Source: Anastatus disparis
Taxonomy: Eukaryota; Arthropoda; Insecta; Hymenoptera; Eupelmidae
Length of the DNA: 64,000 nucleotides
Direction: 5' to 3'
NCBI GenBank assembly: GCA_017163975.1
Contig: JAFFSR010000264.1
Location: forward strand, 2,046,001-2,110,000
The notes beneath the pieces are model-generated. The model worked only from the letters and a program-made list of their open reading frames with translations, did no database searches and was not told the origin of the DNA. Below, piece by piece: positions 59,601 through 64,000 of the stretch (within the stretch, counting starts at the first letter, position 1; the number at the start of each line of letters is the position of its first letter). Position numbers and translations under genes: made by a program.

Positions 59601-60371
59601 TATTTCTAGAGCTATTTGATCATAAATCTTCTTTCTCTAAAACATTAAAAATATTTTTTTGACACTCCGTGCGCGAAGCTCAATTTCGCACACGAATCAC
59701 TAAGTGATATATGCGAAAATCGAGCCTCTTACACGTCGTGTCAAAAAATACAGTTTGACACTTGTGCGAGAAAGTGATTTCTTTCTCGTGTGACCTTTTC
59801 ACCTTTGCTACGCTCAGGCGCAAACCGCCATTCGAGGAAAAAATCACTTTGACGCTCTAGTATCGAAATATACTATTTTTTCTCTAAAGCATCTTTTTAA
59901 TTTAAATTCATGGATAATATATTCTATCATATTAGGTAATAAATATTTTTATAAATGGTATCTTATTCAAATACTTTGGAAAAATTATTGAAAAAAAAAT
60001 ATTTAAATTCAAGTATAAATAAAGATTAAACACCTTATTCTGACGAATAAAACATTGTGTAGTTTTTTTTATAGCACATAAAATAACCATCATACCAACT
60101 GTATTTTCAACTACGATAGGCGCATTAACACCTATTTCTTCAATTAATCTTGCGCCCTAAAAATGATTAAAGTTAATAATAAGAGTTAAGTTTATTTGAA
60201 GAAAATCCAATACATTTTTCATACTACGACAATTATAGACGTAATCTGTGCGAAAGTCTGTAAAAGAAATATTGAAAAATTTCTTTTAAACGTTTGGTAT
60301 GGGTAAAAGCCACAAAGTTTTTCAAATTTTATTATCATACTCCAAAAAGCATGTGTCTCATATTGATCCAT
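44630..60371 (-). CDS. Odorant receptor OR-C, nine exons, copia element in intron 6
   Basis: Tandem paralogue of OR-B, same family and predicted role. Exons on the minus strand: 60371-60228, 60156-60034, 59636-59519, 58322-58073, 56854-56726, 56176-56086, 45354-45218, 44885-44753, 44674-44630, giving 389 aa and TGA. Every exon has the same length and phase as in OR-B. Motifs include [81 protein letters not shown] and [14 protein letters not shown]. An upstream in-frame Met exists at 60449, but [10 protein letters not shown] at 60371 matches the OR-B exon-1 length. No stop or frameshift was found. The oddity is intron 6 (56085-45355), 10.7 kb against 1.26 kb in OR-B, because it holds an older inverted-repeat element and a full Ty1/copia element in antisense orientation. 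Exons 7 to 9 remain canonical, so the gene may still be expressed if the intron is removed. Intron 2 carries a hairpin at 59654-59878. Confidence 0.88.
45535..45785. repeat. Long hairpin in OR-C intron 6
   Basis: TATGTCCTTTGGCCG pairs with CGGCCAAAGGACATA, and GAACAATGTTTG pairs with CAAACATTGTTC. The centre holds GGCGTGCGAAGCACGCTCGA. The minus-strand ORF at 45467-45691 lies on it and is not a gene. Confidence 0.7.
46783..46932. repeat. Hairpin element, GC-rich loop
   Basis: TACGATACTCGTGACCTTAG pairs with the inverted CACTTAGGTCACTTGTATCG, with an inner pair TTTATTACACGGC. Loop CCCTCGCTACGCTCGGGCG. The ORF across it is a shadow. It lies in OR-C intron 6. Confidence 0.75.
47099..47352 (+). 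repeat. 5' LTR of the copia element
   Basis: A 254-bp direct repeat, identical by eye to 54639-54892, with TG...CA ends. It carries an AATAAA signal (TTGAATAAAGTTCC, about 47271-47284) that could act in polyadenylation near the R/U5 region. A TATA-like TTTTTATACT lies about 60 bp into the LTR. Confidence 0.95.
47353..47369 (+). other. Primer-binding site (initiator tRNA-Met anticodon region)
   Basis: Directly after the 5' LTR the sequence reads GGTTATAGGCCCAG. This complements the anticodon stem-loop of insect initiator tRNA-Met (CTGGGCCCATAACC) with one mismatch. Drosophila copia primes from a cleaved half of that same tRNA, so priming by an internal tRNA fragment is inferred here instead of the usual tRNA 3' end. 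Confidence 0.75.
47537..47648 (+). CDS. Predicted copia coding exon 1 (Gag N-terminus)
   Basis: Starts at ATG ([18 protein letters not shown]) and ends at ACAT|GTAAGT, a perfect donor, after 37 codons plus one base. The peptide is acidic. Joined in phase to 48372-48515, it reads through without a stop. Without splicing this frame stops after two more codons, so splicing is what gives it meaning. An in-frame ATG at 47465 would add a hydrophobic stretch; the ATG at 47537 follows CTGCA and seems the better start, but this is not certain. It lies in the element's leader, downstream of the primer-binding site. Confidence 0.6.
48372..48515 (+). CDS. Predicted copia coding exon 2 (Gag N-terminus)
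   Basis: Preceded by TGTTTTCAG and followed by CTCCG|GTAAGT. It encodes 48 residues with a regular look ([32 protein letters not shown]) in the single frame that fits both neighbours. Acceptor phase 1 and donor phase 1 connect 47648 to 49031, and the codons GAA AAA CGA then lead into the ATG at 49039. That would extend the polyprotein by 88 residues, to about 1930. Between the exons are about 720 and 515 bp of intron, the first rich in GA repeats. Confidence 0.62.
49039..54567 (+). CDS. Ty1/copia Gag-Pol polyprotein, intact
   Basis: One 1842-codon ORF with every copia domain (residues counted from the ATG at 49039). The N-terminal region is charged and coiled-coil-like (about 120-200). A gag capsid region covers about 250-460. 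A zinc knuckle starts at C482 ([14 protein letters not shown]), with a second CCHC-like motif after it. The protease site is DSGA at D647. Integrase zinc-binding residues are H906/H911 and C942/C945; its DDE triad is D972, D1038 and E1074. Reverse transcriptase begins near 1320, with its first aspartate in [11 protein letters not shown] (D1430) and YVDD at 1515-1518. RNase H has D1694, E1736 and D1770. All catalytic residues are present and no frameshift separates gag from pol. The real start may lie upstream: AAAAACGA at 49031-49038 follows an ACAG acceptor and joins two leader exons in frame. Its products would form virus-like particles and integrate new copies. Confidence 0.96.
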   Translation: MLGEAHWESLLKWSEECASKGVQMVLMRAQEKTNETDGNEDAVGNPQDANSGADNLNGAEKDEQNETVDALKQGKNLPQIKSVKIFNNTNPTENNVPLSNSNNWLNKFINLPNDFAVKERMERCEKTVDELKETVSKMCGTLDEVLKVVKKEMETSRKERKEQHQKFTNLMQTVREDYALQITRVNDVVKRLESMEAETSSEVRNGSSKTNSANIDSASNLSQNEIISLIKEYVDSKNKNTDPSGQIDSVKSQIHEVFKLELFDKGAGVKRDYKLTNNIKFELFYDFLSSELKSRNLLHVIEPNLSKNDISDEILAEQKFKVRDVLINHLDQAYHSKVMHLKDPIEILKKLREVKRCEVNVTSHAVRKQLYNMRYIIGKTTAAEFCERFDDTIRNYENAPGAIPLTEEEKRAAFYNAVMISVPSIQTIEFINKNTKGKSTSFDELKSIVMQDEAEKNQAAGVNLDAGGPRAANLAAAEVVRCYECQAYGHISKNCPNVGRGFLCYRCNTFGNHKSRDCPTLPRGPRGRGRGFQRDNRYTKNVAIRGTNMVNNSKNNFTGAKRKINSDNDATIAKRSKFPNKLKNNSKNNNHKNNAKQPDLNNAGNSTNSSKKGEIINLRKENCIETALHTTSNFIDTDLVRSDFLADSGATEHFTNSRIVFKSLDETDRCVIKCANKNDSANLKTEGVGDIGVTLDNGKTLDLHKVILAQDLKENLLSLRRFAEQGLAIYLDNKQIDIFDPLSEETLLSGVYRKPYWVIELEINNNDFRRDKQNDISNRLVLANLTELQSEVNRIVTRSVSAKTNKDNLMLNISEKSSKDAFMNGEKSDANSDSGMPSQLDNGNFDKNNKKDKFNIKETSNFDVTIWNRDFHNLDELPVTEIADDVSPFTNKYKRFYDNNKALLWHVRYGHASIAYLKSLQTRFPDNKELNDAIFDDAILDCEVCKIANFNRLPFKHTRTRATAPLQIIHSDLMGPISPASHPSGYRFISVFIDDYSRLALAYPMKNKHETGHCLELFVRSARNLLRCDAKVCYLRTDQGTEYTGGYTQEVLSNLGAELQLACPDTPEHNGVSERFNQTIQRKVRTYMYDAKLPENMWDIALSAAVYAYNRTPHKSNNMMIPLEKFAPHHKFNINQLKRFGCVAYIKVQRKTGPKFRAEGRRVILVGYTPTGYQFLKPEEGKFYESRDARFNEKLVYGDLYGKDKIKDHALDYTEIDRREWFVSFRKDEELKLNESLKTEGELKPKRRGRPRKNNAEIQASKPVNDTSFTNVKLDNDVETDYDQVQFSCEKESSMNNKTDAIYHALLAESNSDPISYKEAMRTKDSKQWQAAIKDELDSMSKNQVWKIVDRPSNNKDGSKANIIDSRWVFKRKVESDGSVKYKARLVIRGFKDSNCYELRETYAPVTRLTLVRAIIAIANKYDLDMSQLDVKTAFLNGEIDEDIYMVIPEGANNVGMTNKVCKLQKALYGLRISPKRWNDKFTETALSMGLQNSDLDPCLFLWRDNNKLLIMLLYVDDILLVSNNSEKLREVQSKLSSKFEMKIMGEPKEFLGITLRRDRRNKIIELSQESYTAKILARFGFHQSQPQRTPMNTSQVTNRQRREREEDCNEVQLEDTEGEQNVPYREAVGSLLYLAGATRPDICYAVNVLSRHQLNPTVYDWKMVKKVFRYLNGTKSLGLIYRGAGSELQAYSDASFADCKGSLTTCGFVIKLFDDSIAWRTHKQSYVALSTCQAEYVAMSEASQEMLSIYNSLKRLINKPLIPMTLWCDNKAAGACAQTNGGNKLRHMIEAREHHIKECVKLNLIKIEWVRSKDQIADIFTKPLAFELHKNLTDRILNCNF
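54639..54892 (+). repeat. 3' LTR of the copia element
   Basis: Second copy of the 254-bp LTR. It is preceded by a polypurine run ending GAGAGGGAG, the expected plus-strand primer, and followed by TTTTA, which matches the 5 bp before the 5' LTR. Confidence 0.95.
54893..56085. other. Rest of OR-C intron 6 upstream of the copia element
   Basis: No exon. Contains the right end of the older inverted-repeat element (55813-55855) and AATTTAAATAAGCGCAGGAC, also seen near 1757. ORFs at 55531-55791 lack family signatures. Confidence 0.5.
57040..57200 (+). repeat. Hairpin repeat of the GCAACGAAGTTGCG family, copy 3
   Basis: TACATTTCGTAACGGGTATG, then a TTTACGAAACGAG/CGAGTTTCGTAAA pair and AAGCAACGAAGTTGCGATTT. 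OR-C intron 4. The ORF across it shares a repeat-encoded string (QRSCDF...RMAK) with the other copies. Confidence 0.75.
57884..57952. repeat. Tandem duplication in OR-C intron 4
   Basis: Two copies of GTTTATATATTTATTTATAA about 34 bp apart. Confidence 0.85.
59028..59160. repeat. Decayed hairpin in OR-C intron 3
   Basis: AATAGTATATTCTACCAGAT at the left and GGTGAATATGTATACTATT at the right; the inner pairing is poor. Same outline as the hairpins at 22085-22200 and 32283-32428. Confidence 0.45.
59654..59878. repeat. Double hairpin element, copy B, OR-C intron 2
   Basis: Nearly the same sequence and order as 26490-26705 (TTTTTGACACTCCGTGCG, GTGACCTTTTCACC, CGCAAACCGCCA, AAAAAATCACTTT). It fills more than half of a 397-bp intron. 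Confidence 0.8.
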
Positions 60372-60966
60372 TCTTATAAAATTGGTTATTACTATAAATG
60401 CAGAAATAATAAAACATATAAATTCTTTCTCAGTTACTGAAAATTGCAAATCGATTAATATATAAATAAAATAATTATAATTTTATAACAAATCAGAACT
60501 TAACTGGTAAATGTCTTAAAAATGCAAATTTTCTGATGATCATTATATTATTTTTGAAGCATTATAGAAAATTTTTTAAAAATATATTACAAAAATTAAA
60601 ATTAGATAAAGTAATTAAATTGCAAATATTAACATGGTTTTTTTATTTATAAATAAAATGATCTCCATCGACTATTAGTTATTGCATGAAATGAGTCAGA
60701 ATCAATATTCATATTTATAGTGCAATTATTATAAAGCAGACTTTCATAAAAATTATTAAAAATACCTCTAAATTGGAAATAATCAAATAAAAATCTTTAC
60801 ACATTCAGAAAATTTTTATTTAACATATTAAAAAAAGTTTATTTTATGCGTTGTATACATTACTAAAAACAGCATTATATGAAAAATTGTCAAGTATTGA
60901 ATAATTTACTTTGACGAATTGCACAGTTTTTGTATTTAAATAAAATGTAATGAGGGATATTGCATT

Positions 60967-63529
60967 TCATATTGCAAAAACAGTAAAAAATGACAAGCCA
61001 GTTTTCAGCATCTTGAAAAAAGTACATAATCATGCAATTATCTATTACATGAAAAAAATTTGTATTAATTAATTAAATATATTACTAACTTCGCTGTATG
61101 ATTCCATACATAAAACAAATAATCTTGCTCCAGTTAGTTCACAACGTTTCGAGCTTCGTATCATCATAATATACAATAAAATCTTGTTTCTTTTTGAAAA
61201 GTTATACCAGTTGCAAGCATAACTAACATAAGTATGCAGAATTTCATAGAAAAAGAAATTTGAAATTATTATATTTAATTTAAAATAGTTACTTTTATTA
61301 AAAATAAAATTTAATTTTTTAAAATTAATATTTCTTAAAACTCATGTATTAATTCTTACCATGAATCAAATACTAACAAGCTATTATCAATAACTTTTTG
61401 ACCGGGTAAAAAAACCACGTAAAAGTGAACAGCGGCTGCCATAAACATAAGACTATATCTTATTATTTCTACGATGTCATCTTTCTTTGCTAACAGCTGA
61501 AATTGATAATAATATGTAACTTAGGGGTTGTGCATAAATTACGTTACCAATTTTTCAGATTTTTTCACCCTCCCTCCTCTACCTCCGCGTAAACATCCAT
61601 AGACTATTGTTCTACCCCTCCCCCCTCCCGTAACGTTGACTATTTTTTCATTTTCTAAAAATGTTGTGTATTTTATCTATAATATTATGATTAATTTTTT
61701 AATAATTGATAACTATTAAATTATACGATAAATCAACTGCAATTCGACGGTCGTGGAGAAGAAGGTGTCATTTAATTTTTGATTTAAGAAAGCTGTCATT
61801 TTATTTTGGGCTAAAAAGAGGCGTCGTTTCTTAATTTATTTATTTAATTTATTTACTTATTTTACGTAAAATTAGTTTTCAAAAGCTTGTTTTCTGCTGA
61901 CAGTATTGAATGACTTTTATATAAATTTTGGAGCAAATCTATCGAGTAATTAACGAAAAATAGTAAAAAAATGAAAAATGAAAATTTTTTTTTCAATTTT
62001 TAAAATGCTTTAAAATTAAAACTACACTAAGGAAATCAGTTTTCAAAATTATTTTTTATTTTAGCAATCGCAAATAATTTACACATAAATTTTTAAGGGG
62101 AGACACAAGTGAAACTGCGTTTTTTAACAAAAAAATGACGTTTATTATTTTTCATTTTTTACCCATAACACGTACAACATAATCCATGCGTAATGTTGTT
62201 GAAAATTGTCTGAAAAATCTATAAAAAAATTTTCAGCCGGGAATATTAAAAATTGTGAGACTAGTTTCATTTTAACTGCTGCTCGGTTTAGTGGTAAATG
62301 AGGCAGCAGCTAAAATGCAACTGGTCTGATAGTTTTTAATATTCCAGGCTGAAAATTTTTTTATAAATTTTCCAGATGATTCTGGACAACATCACGCATG
62401 GATTACGTTGCAGGTGCTATGGGTCAAAAATTAAAAATAAAAAACGTAATTTTTTTGTTGAGAAACACAGTTTCACTTGTGTCTCCCCTTAAGCAAATTC
62501 ATCGACTAGTTTACGTAAAATAACAATAAAATGAAAAATCCAAATATAAAAAAAATTTTTTAAATAGCTCTAAAATTAAAAATACGCTAAGAAAATCAAT
62601 TTTCAATAGCTCCCCCCAGTCAGATAAAGAAATAAATTGTATGCAAAACTGGAAGCAATCCATCGAGTAGTTCACGAGATCTAATTTACTAACTAAATAC
62701 AAACAATTATTTCAAAAATTTCAAAATGCTCTATAATTAAAACTAAGCTAAAATAATTAGTTTTCAAAAATTTTCCTTTTTTTGGCAATTGTAAATGATT
62801 TTCATGCAAATTTTAGAGCGAATTCATCGATTAGTTTGCGTAAAATTTTTAAAAAAATGGAAATCCAAATTTTTTTAAATTTTTAAAATGGCTCTGAAAT
62901 GAAAATAAAGCTAAGAAAAGTAATTTTAAATATTTTCCGCACAAATGAGACAAATAAATAAATTGTATGCAAAATTTGAAGCATATTCATCGAGTAGTTT
63001 TCGAGATCAAATTGGGTAAATGAATACACACACACACACGCACACAGACAAACACGCACGCACACAGACATTTTCGAAAAACTACTTTTTTGCCATTCTA
63101 ACCCCAAAATCGCAACTTCGTTGCTCTTTCTTGGCTCTCATGGCAAAAAATACGGTTTGCAACTGGTATGAAAAGGTTTTTTTACGAAACTCGTTACGAC
63201 CCTCACCTTCGGCTCGGGCCGTAAACTTCTCGTTTCGTAAATAAAGCCTTTTCATACCCGTTACAAAATGTACTATTTTTGACTCCCTGAGTACAAATAT
63301 GCACAAATTAGTGAAAAAATAAAAAAATAATTTTTTTATCGATACAATGCTTTCTCTATGAAAAAGCAATATATAGTTTTCTTGTGATACTTTATTCATA
63401 ATAAAAATGCTGATAAACGATTATAAATGAATAATTACTATGACAAGTCCACCTCCGAATCCAAACATATTTTGCATGAGCACAAAGAACCAGGTGAGAT
63501 TGTACGCATCATCGATTGTTTGAATATCT
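60967..63529 (-). CDS. Odorant receptor OR-D, exons 6 to 9 only (gene runs off the right edge)
   Basis: Third tandem OR. Exons on the minus strand: 63529-63439, 61496-61360, 61222-61090 and 61011-60967, with lengths 91, 137, 133 and 45 nt exactly as exons 6 to 9 of OR-B and OR-C. The stop is TGA. Recognisable pieces: DIQTIDDAYNLTWFFVL and GFGGG in exon 6, LPGQKVID in exon 7, [18 protein letters not shown] in exon 8 and [14 protein letters not shown] at the end. The five upstream exons should lie beyond position 64000. I could not find exon 5 (which starts NRLKKAS in OR-C) in 63540-64000. Intron 6 contains a degenerate tandem repeat, a TTAA-flanked foldback (62097-62488) and a hairpin repeat (63085-63280). 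The OR-D stop is 596 bp upstream of the OR-C start, which is close tandem spacing. No lesion is visible in the part present. Confidence 0.88.
61900..63065. repeat. Degenerate tandem repeat ending in (CA)n
   Basis: Units of roughly 190 bp with ATTCATCGAGTAGTTTNCG, TTTTTAAAATGCTCTAAAAT and AAGAAAATCANTTTTCAA occur about five times. They end in an AC-rich run (63024-63065). The foldback at 62097-62488 is inserted in the second unit. ORFs on it are shadows. Confidence 0.6.
62097..62488. mobile_element. TTAA-flanked foldback, 392 bp, OR-D intron 6
   Basis: GGGGAGACACAAGTGAAACT at the left and AGTTTCACTTGTGTCTCCCC at the right, arms of about 180 bp, TTAA on both sides (62093-62096 and 62489-62492). 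Non-coding. Confidence 0.88.
63085..63280 (-). repeat. Hairpin repeat of the GCAACGAAGTTGCG family, copy 4
   Basis: Plus strand: AAAATCGCAACTTCGTTGCT, TATGAAAAGGTTTTTTTACG pairing with CGTAAATAAAGCCTTTTCAT, loop ACCTTCGGCTCGGGCC, then TGTACTATTTTTGA. OR-D intron 6. Confidence 0.75.
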
Positions 63530-63539
63530 CTGTAATATA

Positions 63540-64000
63540 ATTAAAAAATGTATTTATTGCAAATTAAGAACTTTATTTTCTAAATCAATTTTCTTATATA
63601 TTATTTGTTCCAAAAATTTAATATATCGATTATAGTATTTATCAGTTTGTGTTAATTTTAATGTAGTTTTATTCCTACGTCAACAGTAATAACTACTTTA
63701 TTAACTCAAAGCGGGCTGATAGTGATATTATTTATGATTAAAATTAGCGGGAATAAAATACTTTATTCTCGTTATTTATTCTCGTTAAATTAGAAGCTTA
63801 TACAATTAAATAAATTAACTAATTAATTATTTTTAACCTAACATACTCCAAAGAAGTTGTAAATAAGGATTAAAGGGGTAAATTTTTATTTTCTAATATT
63901 AATGAAAATTTACCTCTCCAATTCCTATTTCCAACCTCTCGGAATAAGTTAGACTGAAAATAACAACGGGTATGGAGTCAACGACCCCAAAAACGCCTAG
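63540..64000. other. Presumed OR-D intron 5
   Basis: AT-rich with no recognisable exon 5. The last 90 bases are less AT-rich but match no OR exon that I know. Confidence 0.45.

Noticed and set aside
63082..63399. 105-codon minus-strand ORF and related ORFs at 56996 and 63020
   Set aside because: Encoded by the hairpin repeat family; the same peptide string appears wherever the repeat occurs.
63910..64000. Possible OR-D exon near the right edge
   Set aside because: An acceptor-like CAG and a donor-like GTAAAT enclose 44 bases, but the length and translation match no OR exon.
1..64000. CRISPR array or bacterial operon
   Set aside because: The tandem repeats lack unique spacers of constant length. 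Gene structure with introns, SINEs and odorant receptors shows a eukaryotic insect genome.

Overview
The window looks like nuclear DNA of an insect, most likely a hymenopteran. It is very AT-rich, almost free of long ORFs and packed with transposons. Its only well-supported host genes are odorant receptors (ORs) of the insect seven-transmembrane family, split into nine small exons with consensus splice sites. I rebuilt these by eye from splice sites and reading phase. No expression or database evidence was available.

Three OR genes lie head-to-tail on the minus strand. OR-B (21060 to 8717) and OR-C (60371 to 44630) each have nine exons of identical lengths (144, 123, 118, 250, 129, 91, 137, 133, 45 nt) and give 389-residue proteins with no visible lesion. 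OR-D enters from the right edge; only exons 6 to 9 (63529 to 60967) are in the window. They are tandem paralogues. About 600 bp separates OR-C from OR-D, but 23.6 kb of repeat-rich DNA separates OR-B from OR-C.

Left edge (1 to 8.7 kb): a minisatellite, several hairpin elements, TTAA- and TA-flanked foldback elements, a broken mitochondrial-type alanyl-tRNA synthetase pseudogene (3352 to 4590) and tRNA-derived SINE copies. OR-B introns carry a 1.1-kb minisatellite with terminal inverted repeats, a nested pair of foldbacks, a Helitron-like element and a second SINE family.

Middle (21 to 44 kb): a degraded hAT transposase split by a foldback element, two Crypton-type tyrosine-recombinase relics, a 2.27-kb inverted-repeat-capped satellite that splits a coding exon, a 2.3-kb palindrome, and several unidentified coding relics. 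Matching inverted ends at 22951 and 43127 bracket this 20-kb block.

Right (44 to 64 kb): OR-C, whose intron 6 holds a full-length and apparently very young Ty1/copia element (47099 to 54892). Its two LTRs look identical, it has a TTTTA target duplication, a primer site matching the anticodon region of initiator tRNA-Met, and an intact 1842-codon ORF. Two upstream exons with consensus splice sites join in frame to this ORF, so the Gag-Pol may be made from a spliced message. The rest of the OR-C and OR-D introns hold short hairpin repeats, several from families also found elsewhere in the window.
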